Shown: positions 18,707 to 27,219 of the stretch, piece by piece
Numbering within the stretch: the first letter of the stretch is position 1
Layout: every line of letters begins with the position of its first letter
Position numbers and translations under genes: made by a program
Assembly: GCA_947085035.1 (NCBI GenBank)
Contig: CAMTUW010000006.1
Location: 1-64,000, forward strand
Source of the DNA: CAMTUW01 sp947085035
GTDB taxonomy: Bacteria > Actinomycetota > Coriobacteriia > Anaerosomatales > PHET01
Length of the DNA: 64,000 nucleotides
Direction: 5' to 3'
The notes under the pieces: generated by a model
Told to the model about the DNA's origin: nothing
The model's database searches: none
What the model saw: the letters and a program-made list of their open reading frames with translations, nothing else

Positions 18707-20620
18707 CTAGATGTCCAAGAACCGGACATCGCGGGCATGGCGCTGGATGAACTCTTTTCGTGGCTCGACCTGGTCTCCCATGAGATCAGTGAAGGCTTTC
18801 TCCGCGGCTAACGCATCGTCCATCGTGACTTGAAGCAGTGTCCTACCCGAGGGGTTCATCGTCGTGTCCCAGAGTTGTTCCGGGTTCATCTCTCCGAGTC
18901 CTTTGTAGCGTTGGATCGAGTACTTGACTCCCGGACCCAGTCTAGTGATGGCCTGTTGAAGCTGGGTGTCGCTGTAGGAGTACTCGTGCTTCTTGCCAAC
19001 GGCCAGCTTGTACAACGGCGGTTGAGCGATGTAGACGTAGCCCTCCTCGATCATCTCCCTCATGTACCGATAGAAGAAGGTGAGGATCAGGCAGCGGATA
19101 TGCGCGCCGTCGACATCGGCGTCGGTCATGATGATCACCTTGTGATACCGCGCTGCCGAAAGGTCGAAGTCTTCCGCGATGTTCGTTCCCATCGCGGTGA
19201 TCATCGCCTGGATCTCCTCGGAGCCGAGCGCACGATTCAGTCCCGCGCGTTCCACATTCAGGATCTTGCCCCTCAGCGGAAGGATCGCCTGGAAGGAGCG
19301 GTCCCGCGCCTGTTTCGCCGAGCCGCCAGCAGAGTCACCTTCGACCAGGTATATCTCAGAGAGTGAGGCGTCTTTGATCGAGCAGTCGGCAAGCTTACCG
19401 GGAAGCGTGCTTGATTCGAGAAGTCCTTTGCGGCGGGTGAGCTCTCGAGCTTTGCGAGCTGCAGCCCGGGCTTTTGCGGCTTGCGCGGACTTCGACACGA
19501 TCGAGCGAGCCGGCTTCGGGTGCTCTTCGAGGTACTCCCCAAGTCCTTGTGCCACGACCTGCTGGACGAACCCGCGCATCTCCGTGTTCCCCAGCTTGGT
19601 CTTGGTTTGACCTTCGAACTGAGGGTCGCGTAGTTTCACCGAGATGATCGCGGCGAGCCCCTCCCGAATGTCTTCCCCAGTCAGGTTGTCCTCTTTTTCC
19701 TTGAGGATTCCCTGACGGCGAGCGTAGTCGTTGATCGTGCGTGTCAACGCGTTCTTGAACCCCTCGAGGTGTGTGCCGCCTTCGTGGGTGTTGATGTTGT
19801 TCGCGAAAGCGAGCACCGAGTCGGAGTAGCTTGTGTTCCACTGGAGAGCTACCTCCGCCGTCCCCTCGGGGCCTTCAGCTTCGAAGTAGATCGGCTTCAC
19901 ATGAAGCGTGTCTTTGTTCTCATTCAGATACTTCACGAAGTCGACGATTCCGCCGGCGTACTTGAACTCTTCGATTCTGGGTTCTGGGTCTCGCTCGTCC
20001 GTCAATGTGATCTTGAGGTTCTTGTTCAGGAAGGCGGTCTCTCGAAACCTCGTTGCGAGCGTGTCGTAATCGAATGCGACGGTCTCGAAGATGTCTGTGT
20101 CAGGCTGGAAGGTGACCTTGGTCCCTGTGGTCTTGCTCTTACCAATGGGCGCCAAGGAGGCTTTTGGCTTGCCCCGTTCGAACTCCATAGCCCAGATCTT
20201 GCCCTCTCGTTTCACTTCGACCCACAGGTTCGCGGAGAGCGCGTTCACGACCGAAACCCCCACGCCGTGCAGGCCGCCGGAGACCTTGTATCCCTCGCCA
20301 CCGAACTTGCCGCCTGCGTGCAAAATGGTCAGGGCCACCTCGACGCCGGACTTGCGGTGTTTAGGCACGTTGTCTACTGGGATGCCTCGCCCATTATCCG
20401 TGACAGATAGCGCGCCATCGGCGGAGATGACCACTTCGATGAAGGTGCAGTGTCCCGCGAGAGCTTCGTCCACCGAGTTGTCGACAAGCTCGTACACGAG
20501 ATGATGAAGTCCTTTGGGACCAGTGGATCCGATATACATTCCTGGCCGCTTGCGAACCGCTTCGAGCCCTTCAAGGACCTGGATGTCCTTCCCTGAATAT
20601 GAAGTGGCCTTGATCGACAC
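18707..20620 (-). CDS. gyrB: DNA gyrase subunit B
   Basis: The 637-residue ATPase subunit of gyrase. It has the GHKL ATPase motifs ELVDNSVDEA, DNGRGIPV and GGLHGVGVSVVNALS, and the TOPRIM motifs YLVEGDSAGGSA and the DAD triad in MTDADVDGAHI. GTG 20620 is chosen because AAAGGAG lies 6 bases before it; the frame extends to 20683 but that leader reads through the intergenic operator region. It is separated from dciA by a terminator-like hairpin, so it probably has its own promoter. Confidence 0.98.
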   Translation of the reverse strand: MSIKATSYSGKDIQVLEGLEAVRKRPGMYIGSTGPKGLHHLVYELVDNSVDEALAGHCTFIEVVISADGALSVTDNGRGIPVDNVPKHRKSGVEVALTILHAGGKFGGEGYKVSGGLHGVGVSVVNALSANLWVEVKREGKIWAMEFERGKPKASLAPIGKSKTTGTKVTFQPDTDIFETVAFDYDTLATRFRETAFLNKNLKITLTDERDPEPRIEEFKYAGGIVDFVKYLNENKDTLHVKPIYFEAEGPEGTAEVALQWNTSYSDSVLAFANNINTHEGGTHLEGFKNALTRTINDYARRQGILKEKEDNLTGEDIREGLAAIISVKLRDPQFEGQTKTKLGNTEMRGFVQQVVAQGLGEYLEEHPKPARSIVSKSAQAAKARAAARKARELTRRKGLLESSTLPGKLADCSIKDASLSEIYLVEGDSAGGSAKQARDRSFQAILPLRGKILNVERAGLNRALGSEEIQAMITAMGTNIAEDFDLSAARYHKVIIMTDADVDGAHIRCLILTFFYRYMREMIEEGYVYIAQPPLYKLAVGKKHEYSYSDTQLQQAITRLGPGVKYSIQRYKGLGEMNPEQLWDTTMNPSGRTLLQVTMDDALAAEKAFTDLMGDQVEPRKEFIQRHARDVRFLDI

Positions 20621-20689
20621 GCGCGCTCCTTTGTGTAGTGATGAAAAGAGTGTGCTCGGCACAACCGAACTCAACAAGACCACGACATC

Positions 20690-20718
20690 TTGTGGTTACC
20701 TATGGAATGGTACCACAA
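20690..20718. promoter_or_regulatory. Imperfect palindrome upstream of gyrB
   Basis: TTGTGGTTACC (20690-20700) faces GGTACCACAA (20709-20718) around an 8-base spacer; the arms match apart from one bulged base. It sits 70-98 bases upstream of the gyrB start, where a promoter or operator is expected. No regulator is identified. Confidence 0.4.
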
Positions 20719-20736
20719 TCACTTGGGTACAGCCTC

Positions 20737-20760
20737 TCAAAATGGGCCCTGAAGCCCACA
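20737..20760 (-). terminator. Probable terminator after dciA
   Basis: On the minus strand TGGGC(TTCAGG)GCCCA is followed by TTTTGAG, 12 bases after the DUF721 stop. The stem is short (5 bp), so readthrough into gyrB is plausible. Confidence 0.5.
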
Positions 20761-20769
20761 TGAAGCGCT

Positions 20770-21300
20770 CTAGCGGACTTTGGCGGCTTCGATGCCCTTT
20801 TTCCACTCAAGGTCGGCGATGGTGGCTTTGATGACTGTTTCTCGTAGAAGAGAGTCTTTGATCACGGCCGCAGACTCCCTCACGAGGTATGTTTCCTCTT
20901 GGCTCAAGGGAACCGAGACGGTCTCGTCTGGCTTATAGAACTCCTCTGCTTTTCTCTCCGCACGAGATATCGCGTGCCGTGCGTCAACCTTCTTTGACAC
21001 AGTGAAGCGCAGAGCTCTTACCGGAATCCCACCCATTTCTTGCTCGATGGCCTCGCGGTACGGCCCGCTGAGCGCGGTGAGCTCTGTTGCCCACGCCGAA
21101 GAGTCAACGTGAATCACGAGTTCACCGTCTCTCAGGTGAGCTCCGGTCGTGTGAGGGCAGACCGCTGGCCCCGCGATCTTTTCCCACGCTGCCGCTATCT
21201 TCACCTGAGTGGAAACCCCACCACCTTTTCGGTCGAGTTTCTTCTCGAGCGCGCTGAGTGCCTCCGCCAGGTCGATCTGACGCCCTTTTCGTCGGCTCAC
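20770..21300 (-). CDS. dciA: DUF721 protein, DciA-like candidate helicase loader
   Basis: A 176-residue DUF721 protein. DciA is the ancestral loader of replicative helicase DnaB, and its DUF721 homologue sits next to recF in most Actinomycetota. The domain (about 30-120) shows VSTQVKIAAAWEKIAGPAV and the conserved HLRDGELVIHVDSSAWATEL. The C-terminal half is specific to this lineage. Its GTG start overlaps the recF stop by four bases (GTGA). The role in helicase loading is inferred from family and context. Confidence 0.82.
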   Translation of the reverse strand: MSRRKGRQIDLAEALSALEKKLDRKGGGVSTQVKIAAAWEKIAGPAVCPHTTGAHLRDGELVIHVDSSAWATELTALSGPYREAIEQEMGGIPVRALRFTVSKKVDARHAISRAERKAEEFYKPDETVSVPLSQEETYLVRESAAVIKDSLLRETVIKATIADLEWKKGIEAAKVR

Positions 21301-22385
21301 AGCGTCACCACTTTGGCTCTTTCCAGCAAGGCTCCATCGAAGTAGCCCAGGTTGGTGGTCGTCATTATCGTTTGAGTGGCTTCACCAACCATTCCCGCTA
21401 AAGAGTGTCTTCTTCTCTCGTCCAGCTCTGACATGACATCGTCCAGGAGGAGGATCGGTCTCTTTCCGGAGACTTCAGCCACCACGGACACCTCCGCCAG
21501 CTTGAAGGCCAACGCGATGCTCCGCTGTTGCCCTTGTGACGCGAACGTCCGTGAGTCCTTCCCGTTCAGCTCGAACACGATCTCATCCCGGTGAGGTCCG
21601 ACTAAGGTCGTCTTGCGGGCCTTCTCTTCAGTTTGTTTCGTTTGGAGGTGAGACTCCATCGACGTTGTCCCGTCCTCGATACTTCCCTCGATCCCGTCTC
21701 TTTCCCAAGAAGGAATGTACCGAGCAACCACTTCCCCATCCGTGGCGATATCCAAATATGCGGCAGTGGTTTTGACTGCGATTCTCTTGAAAAGACCAGC
21801 TCTGTGAGCAGTGAGCCTCGAACCCAGACTCACGAGACGCTCATCCCAGACCGAGAGGGTGTCTTCGTCCCCATCTTCCTCCCGAAGGAGTCTGTTTCGC
21901 TGTCGCACCACCCGCTCGTATTCTGTCTTCAGACGAGCATACGTACTGGAAAGCTGTGTCCCCATCGAATCGACGGCGGCTCTTCTTCTCTCGCTGGTAC
22001 CTTTGACTATCCGGAGATCATCGGGGGTGAAGATGACACAAGGGATCTCGCCGGCTACATCGGTGAGGGCTCTTCGTTGTTTGCCGTTCACGGCGTACTT
22101 CCGTCTCCCACTCTCTGAGACAGTGAGGGCGACGTCTCTTCGCCTGTTTCCGTCTTCTCCTACCAGAAAGAGTGAGGCTTCGCGTGCGCCCCATCTGATC
22201 ACATCTGCCCATGAAGGCTTCTTGAAGGACTCTCCCTCCGTTAGGAGTTGAACGGCTTCAAGAAGGTTGGTTTTTCCCACTCCGTTCGGTCCCGCGATGA
22301 CAGTGAGAGTCTCGTCCGGTTCGAGAATGATTCTCTCGTAGTTACGAAAATCCCTGACTTCGATCCGCGTGACGGTGAAGGACAC
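21297..22385 (-). CDS. recF: DNA replication and repair protein RecF
   Basis: A 362-residue SMC-like ATPase that directs RecOR-mediated RecA loading at gaps. Walker A GPNGVGKT (about 33-40), the ABC-type signature QGQQRSIALAFKLAE (about 303-317) and Walker B PILLLDDVMSELD are all visible. The start follows the dnaN stop by six bases, so it is cotranscribed with dnaN. Confidence 0.97.
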   Translation of the reverse strand: MSFTVTRIEVRDFRNYERIILEPDETLTVIAGPNGVGKTNLLEAVQLLTEGESFKKPSWADVIRWGAREASLFLVGEDGNRRRDVALTVSESGRRKYAVNGKQRRALTDVAGEIPCVIFTPDDLRIVKGTSERRRAAVDSMGTQLSSTYARLKTEYERVVRQRNRLLREEDGDEDTLSVWDERLVSLGSRLTAHRAGLFKRIAVKTTAAYLDIATDGEVVARYIPSWERDGIEGSIEDGTTSMESHLQTKQTEEKARKTTLVGPHRDEIVFELNGKDSRTFASQGQQRSIALAFKLAEVSVVAEVSGKRPILLLDDVMSELDERRRHSLAGMVGEATQTIMTTTNLGYFDGALLERAKVVTL

Positions 22386-22391
22386 CTGGCA

Positions 22392-23495
22392 TCAACCGAG
22401 CCGGACAGGCATGAGGAGGTACCTGAAGTCCTCCCCTTCTCCTGACTCGATCAGCCCCGGCTTGATGGCGCTCTGAACGTGAAGGGATACCGTCTCCGTG
22501 GAAACCGCGTTGAGCCCGTCTGTCATGAACGCATGATTGAAGGCTATCTCCACATCTTTACCTTCTACTTTCACCATCAGATCCTCTGATGCATCTCCCA
22601 CATCTTGCGTGTTCGCCGACAAAGAGAGCGTCTGATCCTCAACGTTGATAGTGACCTTCAGGGGAGTATTGTGCATCGCGAGCAAAGACACCCTCTTCAC
22701 TGCGGCGGCCAGTTCATCCGTGACAACAACGACTGTTGTGTCCTCATCTGAGTGCTGAGGAATCAACTGCTTGTAGTTCGGGAACGACCCCTCTATCCGG
22801 CGACAGATGAAGGTCGTGTCGGAGGCTTCGAAAACGACCTGGTTCTCTGAGACACCGATCCTCACCGTGTCATCTGAGCTGATCTTCGAGGCTTCCTCCA
22901 GAGCTCTTCCTGGAATGATCACTTCAACATCTTGTTCAACCGGTTCACTCAGTAGGGTTTCTTCTATGGCGAGACGATAACTATCTGTGGCCACCATTCT
23001 GATTCGAGCACCATCTATCAAAAAAAGAACTCCAGTCAACACAGCTCTGGTTTCATCGCGAGAAACCGCTCTTGAGACCTTCTTCACCATCGAAGAGAGA
23101 ATACTTGAAGGGATAGTGATGGCCTTGTCCACTGCAACCTCTGGGAACTTCGGGAAATCAGATGCGTTCATGGTCTTGACCGTGAAGGATGACTGCTGAC
23201 AACGAACAAGGATTCTATCGCCATCTGTCTCAAGGGTGACTGCAGCATCTGGAAGGCTACGGACGATATCCGTGAGTAGCCGTCCTGGTACCACGACGCT
23301 ACCTTCACTCTCCACTAAAGCCGGGGAAGAACGCTTGATTGATATCTCCAGATCAGTTGCCTGGAGAGTCAGTAGTCCACCGGTCGTTTCAAGAAGGATT
23401 CCAGATAGGATCGGAAGAGTGGAACGAGACGACATGCTCTTTGAAACCACACCTAAGGCATCAAGGAGTTCACTTCTGGCGATACTGAGTTTCAT
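22392..23495 (-). CDS. dnaN: DNA polymerase III beta sliding clamp
   Basis: The 367-residue ring-forming processivity clamp. Three clamp folds occupy roughly 1-120, 125-245 and 247-367, and the C-terminal YLLMPVRLG is the characteristic clamp ending. Codon use and GC are slightly lower than in outer genes, as in the rest of the dnaA-dnaN-recF block. It follows the dnaA-dnaN intergenic DnaA-box cluster. Confidence 0.97.
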   Translation of the reverse strand: MKLSIARSELLDALGVVSKSMSSRSTLPILSGILLETTGGLLTLQATDLEISIKRSSPALVESEGSVVVPGRLLTDIVRSLPDAAVTLETDGDRILVRCQQSSFTVKTMNASDFPKFPEVAVDKAITIPSSILSSMVKKVSRAVSRDETRAVLTGVLFLIDGARIRMVATDSYRLAIEETLLSEPVEQDVEVIIPGRALEEASKISSDDTVRIGVSENQVVFEASDTTFICRRIEGSFPNYKQLIPQHSDEDTTVVVVTDELAAAVKRVSLLAMHNTPLKVTINVEDQTLSLSANTQDVGDASEDLMVKVEGKDVEIAFNHAFMTDGLNAVSTETVSLHVQSAIKPGLIESGEGEDFRYLLMPVRLG

Positions 23496-23718
23496 TACTG
23501 TCCTTTCCTATCTATCTAATCAACACCACTACTAATAAGGCGTGTGGATATGTGGACAAGTCTCACGGTTGCAGTACAGCACGGGTGTAGCCATTCATTT
23601 CACCTGTGGGCCCATTGTTCCTTTCCTCCACACCATCAACACCGAGAGATTTGAATCCACAGGTTGAGACACTTGTCCGCAGTCCATCCATAAGGTGTTC
23701 ACAGGCTTCTCCACAACA
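23496..23718. other. oriC: dnaA-dnaN intergenic region: oriC candidate with DnaA boxes
   Basis: Five DnaA-box-like 9-mers are visible. On the minus strand are ATATCCACA (23543-23551) and the exact actinobacterial-type TTGTCCACA (23551-23559). On the plus strand are GAATCCACA (23653-23661), TTGTCCGCA (23673-23681) and TTCTCCACA (23707-23715). An AT-rich stretch at 23502-23538, next to the first pair, could be the unwinding element. This spacer carries oriC in Streptomyces and Mycobacterium; a second cluster lies at 26020-26578. Confidence 0.7.
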
Positions 23719-25110
23719 CTAACTCTTCTGCCTGATCATGTTTGTCAATTGTTGTATCTGGTTCCAGACGTCTCTCTGAGAGCTCATGAGCTTCTGTATC
23801 TTAGCGAATGCGTGCATGACGGTGGTGTGGTCCCTCCCGCCGAACTCCTTTCCTATCATCGGCAACGATAGGTCCGTCAGTTCTCTGGAAAGATACATCG
23901 CCACCTGACGAGGATAGACGATTGACTGAGAGCGCTTACTACCAACAATCTCGGCGTGCGTAAGACCGTAGAAGCGACAGGTCTCCCTCTGGATGGTTGA
24001 GACCGATATCGGGCGCAATGATTGGTCGGGGAACAAGTCGCGGGTAACCTGCTCAACCATTGCCAAATCCACAACACTCTTCTTGGAGAGATCCCTGTAG
24101 GCGATGATCCTGATGGCAGCGCCCTCCATCTCTCGAACGTTGGGGGTTGAACGCTCGGCGATGTATGCGAGAGCGTTGTCCTCGAACGGAACCTTCTGTG
24201 TGTCGACGTACTGTTTGAGGATAGCGAGCCGGGTCTCGTAGTTTGGTGGTTGGATGTCCGCCTGAAGACCGGAAGCGAATCGGCTTTGGTAACGCTCATC
24301 CATGTCGATGTCTCTTGGCGGACGATCAGAGGCGAGAACGATCGCCTTGCCTCGCTGACGTAGCTCGTTGAAGGTGTGGAAGAACTGATCCTGGGTTCCG
24401 ATCTTCTTCTCAAGGAACTGGATGTCATCGATCAACAAGACGTCTGCGGTGCGGTACTTCTTGCGAAACGAGTTCTCAGTCTTCGCACCTATTGATTCAA
24501 CAAAATCATTCGTGAAGGTCTCTGAAGTGACGAAGATGACCTTCTTGTGAGGGTAGTTCTCGGAAACGTAATGGGCGATAGCTTGTAACAGGTGCGTCTT
24601 TCCAAGACCAGGGCCCCCCCAGAGGAACAAAGGGTTGTACTTCATCCCAGGCTGCTCAGCCACTGCAAGAGCGGCGTTTCGCGCAAACGCGTTCGACTCC
24701 CCCACAACAAATGAGTCGAATGTGTATTTCGGATCGAACTCCCCAAGAGTGAGGGGTTTGGTGGGAACCTCGACGGCTGGATCGGGAGCAGATACTTCAG
24801 CAGGACCTTCGGGAGCCCCATCCAACGAAGCGCCACCCGCCGCACGGGATTGGTCAACAATGATCCTCACGGTGCTTTCAGTCGCGGTCACCTGGCTCAG
24901 CGCGGCGTTGATCCGCTGGGAGTATCGCTCCTCGAGCCAAGTACGAGCGAACTCGTTTTGAACACCGACGACAAAGATGCCCTCGTCGGTGAGTTCGAGA
25001 GGGACGGTATGCTCGAACCAAGTGAAGCTCGGTTCGTTGAGCTCCTCGCGAATAATCGCGAGCACGGCATCCCACGCGATGTGCATGTCCGTGATCGAGG
25101 GTGCCGACAT
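23719..25110 (-). CDS. dnaA: Chromosomal replication initiator protein DnaA
   Basis: A 463-residue AAA+ initiator that melts oriC and recruits helicase. Domain I (about 1-85), a short Pro/Ala linker (about 85-130), AAA+ with Walker A GGPGLGKTH and Walker B LLIDDIQFL, and domain IV with the DNA-binding signature GGRDHTTVMHA (about 425) are all present. The short domain II is unlike the long linker of Streptomyces. It is read in the same direction as the GHKL-wHTH gene 23 bases upstream, suggesting cotranscription. Confidence 0.98.
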   Translation of the reverse strand: MSAPSITDMHIAWDAVLAIIREELNEPSFTWFEHTVPLELTDEGIFVVGVQNEFARTWLEERYSQRINAALSQVTATESTVRIIVDQSRAAGGASLDGAPEGPAEVSAPDPAVEVPTKPLTLGEFDPKYTFDSFVVGESNAFARNAALAVAEQPGMKYNPLFLWGGPGLGKTHLLQAIAHYVSENYPHKKVIFVTSETFTNDFVESIGAKTENSFRKKYRTADVLLIDDIQFLEKKIGTQDQFFHTFNELRQRGKAIVLASDRPPRDIDMDERYQSRFASGLQADIQPPNYETRLAILKQYVDTQKVPFEDNALAYIAERSTPNVREMEGAAIRIIAYRDLSKKSVVDLAMVEQVTRDLFPDQSLRPISVSTIQRETCRFYGLTHAEIVGSKRSQSIVYPRQVAMYLSRELTDLSLPMIGKEFGGRDHTTVMHAFAKIQKLMSSQRDVWNQIQQLTNMIRQKS

Positions 25111-25133
25111 GAGTACTCCTACTCTCAGTATGC

Positions 25134-26009
25134 CTAGGAACGAGCGGTGAGGCTGTCGAGATACGAAATACCGAGCGTGGTGAGCCGCCGCTTTCCTTTT
25201 TCAGCGGCGATCAATCCGAACTCTTCGAGAGATGCGAGGTCGCGGTACGCGGTTGAGATGCCAACATCGAGCTCTTTGGACACGAGACTGGGACCAGCGT
25301 TGGAGCCACTTTCCATGACCAAAGCGAGTACCTGCTTCTGTCGCGTGGTCAACAATGGGGTGGCTGTGGCAGTGGTGTCGTCGTAGGTCAACAAAGACGG
25401 CGGATCCTCGCTGACGAGAGGCGTGTCACTCGCCGTGGAAAAGGGCGCACGGAAAACATCTGCGGAGGTGGGGTGGTCGACGCTTGTTCTCACCGAAGAA
25501 ATCGTGACGACCGAACCCGAGCCGAGATTGTCTTCGATCAAGATGCTCCCGCCACAGAACCCGAGGTAGTCGCTCACGATAGGTAGTCCTGATCCTACAC
25601 CACGAATGAAACACTTCATTTCAGTGGTGGCGGTAGTGAAACCAGGTTTGAGCGCCTTGGCACCGTCATGGAAGCCGGGACCCTGGTCGGCGAACCTCAA
25701 GGTGCGGCCTTTATCGAGAATCGAGACGACGGGTTCCGAGAAGCCCGCATGGAGGAAGTTCTCACAGATCTCTCTGATCACCGTGAAAGGGATATCACTT
25801 TCCTGCTCTTGGGCCAGACGGTATACGGTCGTTGTGAGGTCTTCGAGGTACTCAAGGATGGGCCCGGGATCGACATCGATCACACGTGGGGCTGAGGCCG
25901 GAGAGTCATATATAGCTACGCGCGCGCGAGTCGGTATGGGTAACCCTTTGCCGTCGTATGCAACTGCAGACGACGGTGCCCCCTGCGTGTCCGAATAGTA
26001 CGTCCTCAT
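25134..26009 (-). CDS. GHKL ATPase fused to a winged-helix domain, next to dnaA
   Basis: This 291-residue protein has a GHKL ATP-binding domain of the SpoIIAB/anti-sigma-kinase or sensor-kinase type. The N-box is REICENFLHA (79-88), G1 is DQGPG (108-112) and G2 is RGVGSG (136-141). An acidic linker leads to a winged-helix-like C-terminus (about 219-290, with LLTTRQKQVLALV and ISTAYRDLASLEEFGLI). No phosphoacceptor His domain is seen. I place the start at ATG 26009; GAGGGG is close (2 bases), so the start is uncertain. The frame runs back to 26417 but would read through DnaA boxes. It is 23 bases upstream of dnaA. Function unknown; initiation control is speculation from position. Confidence 0.75.
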   Translation of the reverse strand: MRTYYSDTQGAPSSAVAYDGKGLPIPTRARVAIYDSPASAPRVIDVDPGPILEYLEDLTTTVYRLAQEQESDIPFTVIREICENFLHAGFSEPVVSILDKGRTLRFADQGPGFHDGAKALKPGFTTATTEMKCFIRGVGSGLPIVSDYLGFCGGSILIEDNLGSGSVVTISSVRTSVDHPTSADVFRAPFSTASDTPLVSEDPPSLLTYDDTTATATPLLTTRQKQVLALVMESGSNAGPSLVSKELDVGISTAYRDLASLEEFGLIAAEKGKRRLTTLGISYLDSLTARS

Positions 26010-26600
26010 GCCCCCTCGGCTTTCCACAACGAAGAAGTAATCCACAACACAATCCACAAGCGATACATCATCAGACCCTGACCACCAACTTGAAAAAAGG
26101 CCGCTGAACTGCTGGTTTCCTACATACGAACGCAAGTTCGCCCTACCCCAGATGGCCTTTTCATGTCTTTCCACAGAACTTTCCACACTGTGAAAACCGT
26201 TTCCGTAACGCTTGGAGGAAGAAACGAAAACGTACCTGCTCACACACGGCGTATCTATCGGAATGAGGGCAGATCCGCTTTTCGGAGGTGCATGAAAAAG
26301 AGCTTCCCCTGCTTCCGTTTGTGGAAAGACCTTAAACGTGGGAGGCGATGGTAGGCCCCGAAAGACCCCACTGGGCCAAGAACGCGCCGCGGGGGCTTTG
26401 AAAGAAACAAACGGCACAAAATAGGAGACGAACGGTCAGTATCAAGGTTCAAAGGTAGAGAAGAGTGCGTCCACGCACTGCGGATGTTACCAACCTCTAC
26501 AACGAATACTCAACGTCCCGAGAGACGTTATCCACAGGTTCCACAAGCACGACTCCTGCGTTTTCCACATTGTCCACAGATTAGAGAGGCAAATTCGAGC
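26010..26600. other. oriC: Second DnaA-box cluster upstream of the dnaA operon
   Basis: DnaA-box-like 9-mers include CTTTCCACA at 26020, 26167, 26179 and (minus strand) 26320-26328. Others are TAATCCACA at 26038, CAATCCACA at 26050, the exact TTATCCACA at 26528-26536, GGTTCCACA at 26537, TTTTCCACA at 26561 and the exact TTGTCCACA at 26570-26578. No credible gene fills the interval. Leftward and rightward replication genes diverge from here. With the dnaA-dnaN cluster this gives a bipartite layout like that of Bacillus subtilis. Confidence 0.7.
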
Positions 26601-26725
26601 AACCACCCGTCCGCTCACTCGGGGTTGTAGAGGTGTGGGCGGAGAGGCGGGATATGGGCGAGATCCGGTCGTCCTCACGCGCAAGAGGTCCTTACCGGGG
26701 CGCGGACGTTCGTGGTCGCCACGGC

Positions 26726-27087
26726 TCAAGGATCAATAGCGGACGATAGTGGAGCTGGTTGCGCGACTAACGGTAGGTGTCCGGAACGAACCCCTTCGAT
26801 GACTTGGCCGGTCTTCGAGAAAAGGGCAGCCAGTTCTGCCGAGGGCGGCACCGTGCGCCTGAGAGTCACGGAATACCCCGCGCTTGAGCCCGAGCCTTGG
26901 CTCTCGACACTGGCGGAAGCGCGCTCGATGTCCGTCCATTTCCACGCGGCGCGGTAGCGTCCGATGCTCGAGGTCGACCACATGGGTCGCCGAGCCGTGT
27001 CTCGCTTACGAAGTCGTAGCGCTCACCCGTGGACGTCAGATACCACTCACCCTTGAGCTTCGAGTGGGTCATCTTGGCTCGTGACAC
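26726..27087 (-). pseudogene. Frameshifted remnant of an unrecognised gene
   Basis: Two overlapping minus-strand frames each look coding in turn. The first, from GTG 27087 (reads MTHSKLKGEWYLTSTGERYD), has GC-rich third positions down to about 26985. Coding character then passes to another frame (WSTSSIGRYRAAWKWTD) that ends at 26726. The join without a start or ribosome site suggests a one-base frameshift in a formerly continuous reading frame. The upstream end also lacks a clear ribosome site. Family not recognised; a sequencing error is possible. Confidence 0.35.
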
Positions 27088-27135
27088 GAGTGAACCCCGC
27101 TTTCGTTATGTCGAGCGCCCCAGTGTCCAGAAGTA

Positions 27136-27169
27136 CAGCAGGACCCTGGTCGTGACCGGGGTCCTGCTG
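27136..27169. repeat. Long perfect-armed hairpin in the origin-rpmH spacer
   Basis: CAGCAGGACCC (27136-27146) pairs with GGGTCCTGCTG (27159-27169), and the inner bases TGGTC/GACCG extend the stem to about 15 bp with a four-base loop. No T-tract on either side. It lies between the gene remnant and the collagen-like gene, and could be a bidirectional terminator or a fold of unknown role. Confidence 0.55.
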
Positions 27170-27219
27170 CTCACGCAACGTCGCGCCCCGCGCCGTCCGA
27201 TGCGGGACTGGGCGACGCA

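Noticed and set aside
26010..26417. 136-residue N-terminal extension of the GHKL protein
   Set aside because: It reads through several DnaA boxes and has no domain features; the coding signal weakens upstream of 26009, though the true start is not proven.
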